Assembly (NCBI GenBank): GCA_963932465.1
Contig: OZ010792.1
Coordinates: forward strand, 189,189,556-189,253,555
DNA length: 64,000 bases
Direction: 5' to 3'
Source of the DNA: Maratus speciosus
Taxonomy: Eukaryota; Arthropoda; Arachnida; Araneae; Salticidae
Position numbers and translations under genes: made by a program. Below the pieces are notes generated by a model. It was given only the letters and a program-made list of their open reading frames with translations. It did not search any database and was not told where the DNA came from. Shown here one piece after another: positions 1-13,530 of the stretch; the stretch's first letter is position 1, and every line of letters starts with the position of its first letter.

Positions 1-220
1 ACTAGAAAGTACATAATTTTAAATTATTCTTAAGGGCCACTAAAAACTATGTAGCATTTTGCTACCGACTTTCAGATATTTAGGCGACACCAGTACATCT
101 CGACATAAAATGTAGTAGAGCAATTAAAACCATCCATCCGTTATATTGAAAATACCGGATTGCAGTCAGGGTGGCGAGAAAGACAGGCTCGAAACACATT
201 GATAATTTCCCTTATGTAAT
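1..220. repeat. fragment of interspersed repeat related to 25540-25700
   Basis: AAACCATCCATCCGTTAT and GCTCGAAACACATTG resemble AAATCCATCCAGCCGTTGGG and GCGCGAAACACATAAC at 25590-25662, in the same order and at similar spacing. Confidence 0.3.
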
Positions 221-599
221 GAATATAGAGAGTCATCATCACTTTTTAAGCTGGTTTTATTGACAAAAGCATAGTAGAACACTTCCAGTAGTTATTCCAT
301 CCACTCACAAAAATCGATCATCACTTCATAAGACTTTAGATGTTATAAGAATAGGATCTACACATTCGAACGTTCACTCCAAGCGACGCAGCTTAATTAG
401 ACAACCAGAAAAACGTAAAAATCTTCTCTCCATCGCCGATGTAACGATATTTGTAGTCCGAACAACAACGCGCGGACGGTTACAGAACAGTAAAAGACCA
501 ATCTAGAAGAGAGAGAGAGGGGGGGGGGGAGAATGGGACATAGAACAAATTACGATTCGATGGGAAAGGATGACGTCTATAAAGAACTCTTTATACGGC

Positions 600-3470
600 G
601 TCAGAATAAAAGTGCAAATAGCACTGGCGGACGCATGAAATTGTGGGTATAGAACACGAAAGAATAAATGATATTAAAACATTCGAAATAAAGAGAATTT
701 GGTTTTAGAATAAAATGAAAAAGTAATTTAATGGGTTTTATAAGATTAGGCGAATGGATTAAAGTTTTTAGAATAATAAAAGAATACGCTACTTTAAATG
801 CATGAAATAAAAGACAAAATATATTAAGATATTACTAAATATAGGTAAAAAAGGAAAAATATTAAGAATTTGGAATAGTTTTACTAAGAAAAAGAGGCGA
901 AAAATTTTATTATTACATATATAAACTATGTTATAATCTTTAAGATAATAATAAAAATATTTTATATTAAATATTAACGCATGCGCGTTCTACGTCGCTA
1001 TAAGCACATCATTCTGAAAGATATGGGGCTTAGGTTATAATACTATAAATACAACATTTGTTTTAAATTTATTTATATTTTTTTTCCTTTCGAAATTTAT
1101 ACTTAAATGTTTTGCAAATTTTCAGCTTTAAGAATATGAAGATATGTACCATATAAAAACTGCTCTTTTTTCTTCTCTAACAGGTTTATCCACTCTTCAT
1201 TCGGCTTAAAACGACGAGAAAAATAAATTTCCAATTATCCGATAATTATAAATATCTCAAACGGTACGGTCTTTTTACGGTTCCATTCCCCTTTAAATGA
1301 TTCTGAGTTACAATCTTTAAATTCATTTTTCTGAATTTGTGTTTTTCAAATATATATCAGTATGTCCAAAATGTTAAAATGTCCACTATATTTCTCAGTC
1401 TACTTTATTTTTCTTATTGATGTTTCTTAAGGAGTGTTTTATGAAATTAAGGATGAGATTTGTAATAATATCAATACTATATTTCTTAAAAGTAAAAATG
1501 TTAAGTAAATGGTGATTTTATTGCATTTTTACATATACTCTCACATTTTTGTTTAAAATAAATAACTCTTTAGAAATCTAGTCTTTACAATTATAGAGCA
1601 CACAGTTAAGAAAAGTTTTAAAAAAGATTTTTGATAAAGTTGAAAATTTTAAAAAAAGCTATCTTTTAAAATTTTATTAAATTGTTTTGAAAGCTTTATT
1701 TTTCAAATTTTACTATCAGACTTGTAATTTTATTTATGAAATCTTTTTTCTTCATAAAAAAATTAATAAAGTACAAAAAAGATGTGAAGTAATAATAAAA
1801 AATGTTTAAATGGAAATAAACCCTCTTAAGACAATAATTTAAAATAGAAACTATTCACCTTACATGAAATATATAAAGAGATTAATCTCTTTAATATGCA
1901 TCTATTTTCTAATTTAAATTGTTGGAGCAACTTTTAGGATGTTATTAAACTAAACAAGCCAAGTGCAGAGTAGCTGATAAACTTGAGGATAATAGTTTAT
2001 GTAATTTGAGGATAGCTTAATTGATTATAGATAGATTAAATCTGAGAAACAGACCTTGTGATTTGAAGTGACTAATCACTTTATCGAAAACAAGAGGTAT
2101 CATGGCAATATATAAATGTTTGTTGTGCATCACACTAAAAGGTATTTTTTCCATCTTGGTGGAGATATTCATAGTGTAAATAGCATGAAAATAAAAATTG
2201 ATAAACAAAAACTTATGGCACATTATCTGTGCTCAAAAATTAGTCTTTAGATACCGATCACTTACCTGTAAGTCAACTATGCATTTTGAAATTTCGAATA
2301 TTTTGACTCAAGTTTTCTTTCCTTGATTTTTTAAAAGATCATTCTACTACACTTTTAAAAATTTCGAAACTGGCATATATTGTTTTAAAAAAATTCATAA
2401 TCGCATTATATCAAGCTGAATTTAAAAGGATTATGAAAGGATATTTTTTAAGAATCAGCATTATATGCGCGAAATTGGTTTCCATTAGTTACTCTCTTAA
2501 ATCTATAGTAGTCATCCGTTGGATTCAATTCGAAGATTAACCAGCTCTAGTGCAGGAATATAACTGTTTTAATTTAATATTTTCACACTTATTCCTATCA
2601 ACAGCGTCACATTTCTTCAGGAAAAAAAATAGTTAACAAAAATGAGTCTCGCTATTTTAAAAAGTTCATTATACTGTGTAAATTATTTAATAATACATTT
2701 TTAAATAATGCAAAAAGGAAATAAAAGGTCAAGTGCGAGTATTACTCGCGCACAGAGGGTTTCGTACAATAATTTATTAATTAATAAGTGCATTATTAAA
2801 AAGAAAAAACCGTTGCTACAAGAATACTAAGACTTTGTAAGGACTATACAACGTAGGGTTGGGTATAACTGTATATACTAGAAAAATATAAATGGATATA
2901 CCAATAAAGTTTAAAGAGATATGGAACCTAAATGATATCAAATATAACTATTCAGTATAATTCTTTTTTTAATCTTATACTAATCTGTTTAAAATGAACT
3001 TAATTCGATGCTGACAATAAAAGTAGTGCATATTTAAACTTCATTTGGCATTTCATAAACCTAAATTCAGCATAGTAATAATCTTTTCTTTTTACAGTGT
3101 ACCAAAAGCAAAATCTTTGTTCAAAATTTAAACTGAGCATTGTGCTAAGCGCGCTTCGAAAGGACGTCGCAAAGTTGTACGCCGCGTCGGTGCGTGCCAC
3201 GTTTTTCCATATAGGCTTTAGTTAACCTTTAAAAACAGGATACGTGTATTGAGAGAGCCACTCAATGCAAACTAGTGGCAAATCCCATAGTATTTATGTG
3301 ATCAATTCTAATTAAATTAGACTGTTTTTAACAATTTGACGTTTATTGCTTTTATACTGCTACTGGGCATTGTATTAAGCAGTATATTATTCTTAAAAAT
3401 TGCTATCTAAGCTTTAAAAGCCGACGGAGCACAGAGTACGCCGTCCTTGTCATTGTGTATGTCCAAACCG
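600..3470. other. AT-rich stretch, no gene seen
   Basis: No coding-like frame except a weak minus-strand one at 3000-3200, whose GC-rich end (3125-3200) could be a gene scrap. Otherwise A/T runs. Confidence 0.5.
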
Positions 3471-3479
3471 CTCGTGTTT

Positions 3480-4110
3480 TTCAGGGTTAATATCTCGGCT
3501 AATTATCGACGATTTTTTCCGAAATTCATGATTAAAAATGCTTTTATACTTCTGCTACGATAGGTACCTCCAGTGCTGCCCAACACTTTTGCTGAATGTT
3601 CGTAAATCGAAGTTTGTGTGTAATGGAAAAAATGCGATTTTCTCAAAAATTAGGTGACTTAAAGTAATCGCTATAATTTTCCTGCAAGGTTTAAATTAAC
3701 GTCTACTACCTCTAATTTTTTCATAATTTTAGTTTCAATAGATTTGGAATTAGATGGGGGGGGGGGCGACATATTTTTAAACTACATTTTCGACAATAAC
3801 TTTGAAAATATAATACCTAAATTTTTGAGTTCAGCGTTACGAAAGCTTCAACGCGATACCCCACACGATATACAAAGATAAGATTTTTTTTAAAAGTAAC
3901 TTAATTAGCCCCTCTACATTTTCCTAAATACAGTTATGAATATTTATTAATCTGTAAATAGGTGGGTCAACAGTCTTTATTACTTTTCCCAAATTGAACT
4001 TTCTACGTTCCATAGTTTACGAGTAAAAGGGCTGTGACAGACGGACAGATAGACACAGGAGTGATCATATAATGGTTCCGTTTTTACTTTTTAAGTACGG
4101 AACCCAAAAA
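3480..4110 (+). repeat. old interspersed repeat with terminal hairpin
   Basis: It ends in GACAGACGGACAGATAGACA followed by GGTTCCGT (4074-4081) pairing with ACGGAACC (4097-4104). This tail is a common layout for arthropod non-autonomous repeats. The 5' boundary is uncertain. Confidence 0.45.
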
Positions 4111-5830
4111 ATAACAGATATAAAAATGATCCACGTGCCTAAAGATTGATGCTAACAGTGAGATAATGGGCTTATCTAAATTATAACTAATTATGCATTT
4201 CAAATTTAAAAATATGATTGTAATTCACAGGGATAAATTTAAGATAATGGTCTATTAAGATTTGCATTTAAACCATTTCACATAATTTATAAATATTTTA
4301 AAATCTTAAAATCTTTTATTGTCATTGTTTGTAAATAATATTTATTTTACATTTATATCTTAATACAGAAGTAAGTTAAAAGCCCAGCAAGACAGTTTTA
4401 TAAAAAGTTAAGATCAATGAAATAATAATATTTTTAAAATAAGAAAACACTTCCATATTTGTGCAGTAGAATATAGAAATATGATTATGATAAAATCATT
4501 GCAACATGCTTCAATCAAAATTTTTATAATTATACAGAATATGCAGAAAACATAATTTAATTTTACTAGTCCCTTGATTTACGCTTATGAAAAGTACAAA
4601 GATTTCTCGCTTTATAACTTTCACCATTCTTTTGAAAAATTTCCGGAATATTGTTTTTTAACTTCAAAATGTACTTAAATAATATATTCTACCCCCAGGC
4701 TGAATAACGTCTTTTCTCAACTCCTCTCTTATTTCTAAGAGTCCCAGGCATCTATATTTGTTTAAAACCATACGAAAAAATGGTGGGTGACGGATAAAGA
4801 AAAAAAAATAGAGAAGTACATTCTGAATTATTTTCGATTTTCTGCATAATATTTCTTCCCCTCTATTTATAACTGCTGTAGAAATGAAGAGTCTTGTACC
4901 ATTAGATATGGAGACGAAACAGTTGAAGGAAAGCTCTGATAGATCTAGATACACTTTTCAATTCTCTTTTCCGTTCTTCATTTTAAAAATGGATGCAGCT
5001 GGTAAATCTCATGCTGTCCAGATTCACTGAAGGTGCGGGAAGACTATGAACAGGATAAGGGGATCTTCCTTAACTTTTAAAAGAACATTTCTCCGCAGCT
5101 ATTTCAAAAAGCAGAAATGAACTTAAGTGTTTTACAAAGTAGAATCCTCAACGAATTTAGCTGATATATAAGTGACAGTTCACATTGAGATGTACTTTCG
5201 CAAACTGAAATTAATGGAATGGAAAAGACTAAATAGGGTATAGCCACAATAGTATGTTTTATTTCTTTCAGAATATTTTCTCTTTCAGTTGAAAAGTTCC
5301 ACTTACGCTTCACGTTACAAATATTTTAAAATAAAGAGCTTATTCTTTTGAAAGATATGAAAGAATACACAGAATAATTCATATACATGTAATTGTAGCA
5401 GATAACTATACATTAATTACGCATATTTAAATTTTTATCAAAGAGTTGCTTACATGAGGATTTGATAAAACGAATTTTTTTATAAATGCATCCGGATAAT
5501 AGTATATATTTTAAACAGAAGTCTAAGATTCGAATTCTAAATTATCACCATTGGTGATTGGTGTGCTGTTATAAATTAGAGGTCATTTAACCACACAGTA
5601 TCATTCATGACAAGCATGTTACAATTTAAAATGCAATCAATCAAACAGCAATTGCCAAAAATTGGTAATCAACATATGTATAATTTCTGATGTCAACATA
5701 TCTTTTTTAAGCAACATATCACATACATAACGATGAATGAGCTATCATTCGAAAGATATATTTTTTTAGCAGTCTTTTGACGTAGTATACTTGTATTTTG
5801 ATAAAACACGTTTTCCGATTTAAAAAATGC
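4110..5830. other. AT-rich stretch, no gene supported
   Basis: Minus frames at 4664-4954 and 5104-5313 show no recognisable domain. No repeat boundary was seen. Confidence 0.4.
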
Positions 5831-5839
5831 AGTTAATAA

Positions 5840-6577
5840 ATATAAAAGAGAAGTGTCCAGTTAAACTGATGGCATTGAGCTCACAAGCTATTCACATTAA
5901 TTGTATATTATACTCTTATTTCAAAGAATAATGCCCATCAAAAAATAAATTAAGGGGATTGCCCCCTTGTTTCCCCTCTTTATATTTAACCAATGAACTT
6001 CAAAATGTCGTCAGGGAAGCGCTTTATCGAACTAAACCGGTATACCAAATTTGAAGCAAATCGAATAGATAAACCCATTTATCTAAATTAAGGGGTATTA
6101 GTCACCCCGTTCCCCCTTTATGAACCAATGAACTTCCAAATCTAATCAGGGAAGCGCCTTATCAGAATAAACCGGTATACCAAATTTGAAGCAAACCGGA
6201 TAGAAAAACCCATTTGTCTAAATTAGGGGGGTGGTAATTAGCCCCTCGTTCCCCCCCTTTAGACTTCAGATCTAATTAGGGAAGCGCCTTATCGGAATTA
6301 ACCGATATACCAAATTTGAAGAAAATCTGATAGTTCTGCATGAAAAACCCATATATTTAAGTTAAGGGGAGTTAGATCCCCCTTACCCCTTTTATACTTA
6401 ACCAATGAACCTCCAAAACTAATCAGTGAAGCGCCTTATCAGAATGAACCTAGAAAAAAAAATTGAAGCAAAACGGATATTTCTATCAAGAGTTATCGCG
6501 TTAGGTACATACATACATTCCTACAGAACCGGCGGGCACATTAGCTCTCGGGCTTTGATAGCCTGTGAGCTAAAAAT
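5840..6577 (+). repeat. G-run/C-run hairpin tandem element, copy 1
   Basis: The 5' leader (GTGTCCAGTTAAACTGATGG region) leads into three or four ~120-bp units. Each has ACCAATGAACTTCCAAA, AATCAGGGAAGCGCCTTATC, ACCGGTATACCAAATTTGAA and a hairpin-forming AAGGGG...CCCC block. It closes with an AGTTATCGCGTTAGGTACAT segment, CATACATAC repeats and GCCTGTGAGCTAAAA. The whole layout recurs at 8105-9187. No coding capacity was found; the frame at 6426-6683 is a by-product. Confidence 0.75.
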
Positions 6578-6659
6578 TAATAATAAAACGTATTTACAAA
6601 CTGCAGAGCTACATACTCGCACGGGTACGGTAATATTTATTATTTCTGATGCCAGCATA

Positions 6660-7272
6660 GATTTTTCGATTCACATGTGTTAAACACACAAAGATGAATG
6701 AGATATCGAAAGGTATGGTTTTTTGAAGAGGCTTTAAGAGGCTTTTTGAAGAGACATAGTACACGAGCACTTCGTTAAAACACATTGTTTGATAAAAAAA
6801 TACAGTTAATGAAATGTTAATGAAAAAAAAAAACGTGTCAGAAAACAAAGATTGCACTGCGAAATTTTGGCCCGCTTCTGTGATACATATATTGTTTATG
6901 ATGTCAGCATCCTTTTTTCAATAACACATATTAAACACACAACGATGAATGAGATACAATTCGAAAGGCATGAACAGAATTTTATCACAGAACACATTCA
7001 CAATTTACTAAAAGCACGTGTTTGATTAAAAAATGCAGTTAATTAAAACTTAATGAAAAATGTATCAGCTAGTAATTTCAAGACTGCAGTGCGAAAGCCT
7101 CACACGGTCCCACTGGTATGTATTATTTCGGTTGTCAACATACCTTTTTCTATACACATAGTAAATGCATGAAATATGATTCGAAACGTTTCTGAACATG
7201 CTTTTTACATAGCAAGCCCATTTTTTTTAAACACGTGGTTTGATTAAAAATTGCAATTAATAAGCTATATAT
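6660..7272 (+). repeat. diverged ~240-bp direct repeats between the two hairpin elements
   Basis: The anchor AACACACAACGATGAATGAGAT and its variants lie near 6683, 6933 and 7165 (and, more distantly, 5725), each followed by ATTCGAAAGGYATG and an AAACACG..TTTGATTAAAAAATGCAGTTAAT block. Spacings are about 230-250 bases. No gene was seen. Confidence 0.5.
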
Positions 7273-7276
7273 TTAA

Positions 7277-7483
7277 CCCTTTGAGCTCTGGGAGTGAATT
7301 TCTTCAAAATGTCCAAATGTCACACTGCCACCAGTATTTTGTAAACAGAAGATTCGACTTACAATATGCACGAAAAAATACATTAATCTATTTTAAAATA
7401 AATTTGGTTGAATATTCCGGTGAATGTAACATTTGAAGATTACAATTCAGTGGGAAGAAATTCACCCATCAGAGCTCAAAGGG
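7277..7483 (+). mobile_element. piggyBac-like MITE
   Basis: The left end is TTAA-CCCTTTGAGCTCTGGGAG and the right end is ...CAGAGCTCAAAGGG-TTTTAA, giving inverted ends CCCTTTGAGCTCTG. TTAA target sites and CCC-starting ends are typical of piggyBac elements; the right TTAA appears mutated to TTTT. At 207 bp it has no transposase. Both ends continue a GAATTTCTTC/GAAGAAATTC inverted stretch. Confidence 0.6.
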
Positions 7484-8104
7484 TTTTAAAAGACAAGGCT
7501 GTTTTTTTCGTCATCTGAGCTTTCTACTGAAATGATTTTGAAAATTATTTTTTTTTAATTGAAAGTACTTTATTTGTAGATCTATCCGCACTCGCTTTTT
7601 TTCTTAAGTAATCCTTTTTTTATTTTAATTTTAATTTTAGTGACTCTAAATCCTTCGTCACAACTAACAAAACTCTAGAAAGTTTGATCGGGCACCAAAG
7701 TGATAACGTCGCGCGTCGCTCCAAATAGGAAACATTTTGCATTAAAATCTAAATTTGGAGAATATAAGAAGACACTTAGACTGGCAGCGAAAACTACGGG
7801 AAAATTTGCTTCGAATATAGAACTGAAATGTAAAGTGTCGGGAAAACGAAAATAAAAATAAGATTAAATTTGTTGCCAAATTAATTCACCAGAATACTTT
7901 TTAAAAATTATTAGATTTATTGACTAAAGCAGTACCTTATTTTAAAATTTTTTATGTTATTCTGCAAACAGTTCGAAATGTGTATTAAATTTATAAACAG
8001 TTAATTGATGATTGCTATCAGTCTAGTCAAATACATAATGAAATATTCATAAGAAAATCTTCCAATTTGACTCGAAGTATTTCTTTATTTTTGAAGAATT
8101 TAAT

Positions 8105-9187
8105 AATAAATAAAAAGAAAAGTGCCCAGTTAAACTGAAGGCATTGAGTTCAAAGGCTATTCACACTAATTGTATATTATACTCGTGTTTCAAAGAATAA
8201 GGCCTCTTAAAAAATAAATGAAGGGGGATTAGACGCCGGTTCCTCCCTTTATACTTAACCAATGAACTTCCAAATCTAATCAGGGAAGCTCCTTAACATA
8301 ATAAACCGATGTATCAAATTTGGAGCAAATCAGATAATTCTGCATGAAAAAACCATTTAGCTAAATTAAGGGGAGTGTCTAACCCCCCTTTTCCTCCTTT
8401 ATACTTAACTAATCAACCTCCAAATCTAATCAAGAAAGTTCCTTATCACAATGAACCTAGAAAAAAAAAAAAAAAATTAAAATAAAGTGGATAATTCTGT
8501 ATGACAATCCATTTATCTAAATCAAGGGGAGGGAACTTTCCCCCTTTCCCCCTTTCATACTCAACCAATGAACCTATAAATCTAATGAAGAAAGCACCAT
8601 ATCGGAATGAACTGGTATATCAAATTTGAAGTAAATCGAATATATCTGCATGAAAAATCCATTTATCTAAATTAAGGAGGGGGCTAGCCCCGACCCCTTC
8701 TTTATACTTAACCAATGAACTTCCAAATTTAATCAAGGCAGACCCTTAGCATAATAAACCGGTATACCAAATTTGGAGCAAATCGAACAATTCTGCATGA
8801 AAAACCCATTTATCTAAATTAAAAGGGGGGTGTTTAGCCCCCCTTTCCCCCCTTTATTCTTAACTAACGAACCTCCAAATGTAATCAGGGAAGCTCCTTA
8901 ACATAATAAACCGGTATACCAAATTTGGAGCAAATCGAATAATTTTGAATGAAAAACCCATTTATCTAAATTAAGGGGGCTGGGACTAGCCCCCTTTCCC
9001 CCATTTATAGTTAACCAATGAACCCCCAAAACTAATCGCGGAAGCGCCTTATCAGAATGAACCTAGAAAAAGAAATTGAAGCAAATCGGATGTTTCTACC
9101 AAGAGTTATCGCGTTAAGTACATACATACACACAGAACCAGCGGGCACATTAACTCTCAGACTTTGTTAACCTGTGAGGTAAAAAGG
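8105..9187 (+). repeat. G-run/C-run hairpin tandem element, copy 2
   Basis: It has the same leader, units and end segment as 5840-6577 but more units (about seven). Units near 8680 and 8960 have strong stems such as AAGGGGGCT...AGCCCCCTT. The matching leader and terminator in both copies show that this is one interspersed family with variable internal copy number. Confidence 0.75.
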
Positions 9188-9810
9188 GTGTATTAACTTG
9201 GAGTCTTTTTTCATTTAAAATGCAGTTATTTTATTTTCATTTGATATTCTGATTGCAAAAATACTGATAAAATCTAGTAGAAACTGCGTGTATTGATTTG
9301 CTCCGTGAAATAGAAAATCTCAGGGCAAGTGTTCACATGCAAATTGCAACTCAAGTTTCTTTGGTACGGTTGTTTTTTAGAAAATAAATGTATTCATGCG
9401 CAGCAGTCCTTTTAGAAAATATTTGAAGAATAACACATTTCCGTTCACTTTGGTATAAAAATGCGTATATTGCACTACATCAAAATTGCTCTAAAAATTT
9501 TCCCGGGTGCAATTGCTCCGCGTACCTTATCATTGTGTGAATTTGTAGGCAAATGAGTCAACAAAACCTACCCATAAGGCTCAAAACCCAACACGAAACA
9601 ATTAAAGTCAACACGACCCGCAATGAAAAAAGTTAATGTCATCCCGACCCGACTCAATCTGCGTGTCGGCTCGGTTACGGGTAAATTTTCATTACCCGAC
9701 CTGATGCAGGAGTGTAATGCACATTAATTTTCAATTTCATCGTTGTTAATATCCTTTATTACGACGTGCAAGTAGACAATGATATATTAAAAAGTTTGAG
9801 TTGTCTTTGT

Positions 9811-11515
9811 AAAAAAGTCCTTCCGGCCAGTGCCGGGAGGAAGAGGTAGCTTTCATATTCCTTATTTTAAAAAAGCCAACTTATATTATTCAAACACACG
9901 AAGCTCAATTAAGTGGAAACCGAATGTAGGAGATTCAATACAAATTTTTATCAATACTAAATCATTATGAATGAGAATTTCGCGAAATTAGTCAGCTTTA
10001 TCCAAGCTGCTCTTATTTAAAGTAACTTATATTTAGCTGCCAAATTCGGCGATTTCTTAAAGTGCCTGCCATTTTAAGACAACATGGTGAATGAGGCTCA
10101 GAGAACTTGGTCGAGACCTTAGTAATTGCTGTGCACTTGCTCACTCACATCGGAATCGGTTGATATATACGAGTGCTGTCGCAGGCAAAAAATCAGATTT
10201 TTCAAAATGTCACCCACGTTAGAAATTGAAACTGCTATATCTGAGCCATTTTTTAAGATAAAGACAAACAAAAAATGCTCCTGAATCCTTATATCAAGGT
10301 CAAATACTTAAGAAAGAAACCTTTTTCAATTTCTAATTTTTTTGCACCTCACTTTAAATATAATTTTTTTTTAATTTAATGGCCGCCATTTTGAAACAAG
10401 ATGACTGATGAAGCTGGACAGCGAACTTGGTCGAGATATTGATGCATACTATCCACATATCTTCTTCCATCAAAATAGGCGAATACGTGTGGTATCGCGT
10501 GACAAAAATCAGGTCGTTTTAAAATGTCAGCCACAATAGAAATTCAAAATGTTATAACTCAACCATTTTTTTAGATATAGACGAAACAAACCCTGTTCCG
10601 GAATTTTTGTATTAAGGTCAAACACATGCAAAAAAAATCTTTTTCATTTTCCAATTTTTTGGTATCTCATTTTAAATTTAAAAATTTTAAAATGTATTTA
10701 AATGGCCGCCATTTTGAAACAAGATGGCGGATGAAGCTGGCCAACGAACTCGGTTGAGTTATTTGTATGTACTATGTACAGACCAAGGTACATCCAAATC
10801 GGTTCATAAATACGTCTGCTATCACGTGGCAAAAATCAGGACGTTTCAAAATGTCAGCCACGCAAGAAATTCAAAATGCTATAACTCAGCCATTTTTTAA
10901 GATATAGACGAAACAAAAACTGCTCCCGAATCTTTTTATCAAGGTCAAACACATAAGGAAAAAATATTTTTTCAATTTTCAATTTTTTGGCACCATATTT
11001 CAAATTTAAGTTTTTCTTAAAATTTTAAATGGCCGCCATTTTTAAACAAGATGGCGGATGAAGCTGACCAACAAACTCGGTCGAGACATTGGTCTGTACT
11101 ATGTATAAACGAAGTTACATCCAAATCGGTTCATAAATACGCCTTTTATCGCGTGACAAAATTCAGGACGTTTCAAAATGTCAGCTTTGCTAGAAATTCA
11201 AAATGCTATAACTCAGCCATTTTTTAAGATATAGACGAAACAAAAACTGCTACGGAGTCTTTGTATAAAGGTCAAATACATAAGAAAAAAATATTTTTCC
11301 ATTTTAAATTTTTTGGTACCACATTTCAAATTTTTAAATTTTTAAAAAAGTTTAAATGGCCGCCATTTTGAAACAAAATGGCGGATGAAGCTGGCCAACG
11401 AACTCGGTCGAGACATTGGTATGTACTATGTACACACCGAATTACGTCGAAATCGGTTCATAAATACGAGAGTTACAGTGTGACATAGGTCAGATATATA
11501 TATATATATATATTG

Positions 11516-11563
<48 letters not shown>

Positions 11564-11688
11564 CAATTTTGAACGGAGGGTGGTTTCGGGGTCTGGGGGT
11601 CATGATCGATGAAAATGTACCAAAATTTTTTGAAATCGCTTTCCTCCGAACGGCTGCAATAGGTAGTTTTTTGTAAAGAAAGCTACCT
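9811..11688 (-). mobile_element. Helentron/HINE-like element, copy A
   Basis: This is the reverse-oriented relative of 21695-23860. Reading the plus strand, the stem-loop CCTTCCGGC-cagt-GCCGGGAGG is at 9819-9840, the motif AGGTAGCTTTC follows at 9844, then tandem units, a TA microsatellite (11492-11565), and the hairpin end ...GAAAGCTACCT at 11688. It is about 290 bp shorter than copy B, close to one tandem unit. No coding frame is visible. Confidence 0.65.
10081..11400 (-). repeat. ~325-bp tandem units in copy A with paired GCCGCCATTTT motifs
   Basis: The anchor AAACAAGATGGCGGATGAAG and its variants recur near 10396, 10718, 11044 and 11370, giving spacings of 322, 326 and 326 bases. An older unit lies near 10081. 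Each unit carries back-to-back GGCCGCCATTTTGAAAC and AAGATGGCGGATG, which resemble YY1-type CCAT-core sites, followed by a conserved region ending in AACCGATTTGG or its complement. Confidence 0.8.
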
Positions 11689-13347
11689 AATAACTATACA
11701 CGATATGATTACTTTTTTTAAACTGAAAGTATATCCTAACACCATATTAAAAATGTAACGATCGGTTAATTTTAACAAAAGTTAAAATTAAACGTAACGT
11801 ACGTAATTTAACGTAAAACAAAAACATGAAAATAGACAGACAGATAAACATATCAATTTTAGATAGTAAATTTTACTAATTTAGATAATAATTTTAGTTA
11901 TTAATAAGGCCATCTGAAGACCAGTATATCTTTCTCTTAACAAGCAATTAGCATAGATTATCACCACGTTTTTAGCTGCAATATTATCTGACAAATTTAA
12001 AGTTATCCACATTTTAAAACATCTGGTTTGATATTTATAACTTCCTTCTCACAATCGTTTTAGGTAATAGGACACAAAATCATTTCGAAGTGTTCGATAT
12101 TAGTAATCGTAACTATGAGTAAACACTCTTCACTTTTGTATTTCTAAATTTTACGTATTGCAACCTGACAATGCTATTTTTGGTAGTTGGGTGCAACTTT
12201 TGCAAAATATCCTTTCGCAATTCGGAACAGATATATGTTACAAACATTTGTCCTACAATAGGCTTGTATTCAAACTGCGACTAATGATTATGATCAGTAT
12301 TGTCATTGCAACAGACATAAACTTTTCTATATCATCCATGAGAGATTAGTAATGACATTTTTCGTTTAAAGCAAATACGCCACCTTTGGAAGATGAGAGC
12401 TATATTTAAAATCGATAGCTTTTTAAAATTTGATCATTTCTGAGGTATTAATTTCAAAAATCGTTTTTTAATATAAAATATTCCTTAGTAGTTATTATGA
12501 ATTTTCCATTTTTGAAAATAAAACATTAGAAAATATACATATTATTATAATGAATGCCTCTAAATTCAGTAACAATTAGAAGAAACCTTCAAATATAACC
12601 ACTAAGTATTGATTTTAATTCCTGATCTCTTTTAAAATATCATTACCTAATTAGCTATATCGTTACGATAATATTTAGAGTAGAATTTGAAATATTTTAA
12701 AAGTAGAACAGAATACTGTAGTTAGTTAAAGAGAAAGTCTTATGATTACATTTTATGTAATTTTGCTTTTCTGAGCTTGGTGTAAAATTCCAATTCCGTT
12801 GCTTAAAATTATAGCACTTTACTTCCGCTACTTATTGTTTTTTTAATAGTAGTAATTATTAACATTATCATCTATGCTATTAATAAGATATTTAAATAAT
12901 ATCTATAACAACAATAACAATATTCTTCTTTTTTGAACATATGCAGCTTTTTAAAAAAATATCTGAAATTATTTTTTACATTCCAAAGAATGTAATAAGC
13001 TATATTAGAAAATAAATTATTAATTGGAGTGTAATATGAAAAATGTATAACGTAGCATTTTATCAAAATCATACAAATAATTGAAAATGAAATTTTTTAC
13101 AATCTCTTTCTCAGTTACAATTTTATTTTTAGTCATTTACCACACATTTGTTCGCTCTCTTCCATTGCTGTGTGTGCATTTAATGCTTTTAAGTGGTTTC
13201 CAGTTCAGATTTTAAAAAACATAATTCCTAAAGAACAAATCTTTATATTTCTTTCTTGATCTTCATCTATGACGAATTCATCTCTTCAAAATAAAATAAA
13301 ATTTGAAATATTAGCCAAGATTTTTAGAAAAAATGTACGATTACAAT

Positions 13348-13530
13348 TTAGCTGCAATTTCTTTTTAAGTTCTGAAAATGTCCCGGAATTTCTTTAAGAG
13401 CAAGTACATCATTTAGAAACCCAGTTTCGCGCAGTGCAATTTTTTGAAGAAGATATTTAGCGCAAAATTTCAATAAAGATGATGATTCAGACCTCATGGG
13501 GAAAACTTTAAAGTGTGTGCGATAGAGCAC
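13348..13530 (-). CDS. open frame of unknown status
   Basis: A 60-codon minus-strand frame contains SSLLKFCAKYLLQKIALRET and LNDVLALKEIPGHFQNLKRN. The residue mix is protein-like, but nothing was recognised. It lies 1.1 kb from the equally uncertain frame at 14592-14849 on the same strand, so the two could be pieces of one decayed gene. Confidence 0.15.
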   Translation of the reverse strand: MLYRTHFKVFPMRSESSSLLKFCAKYLLQKIALRETGFLNDVLALKEIPGHFQNLKRNCS

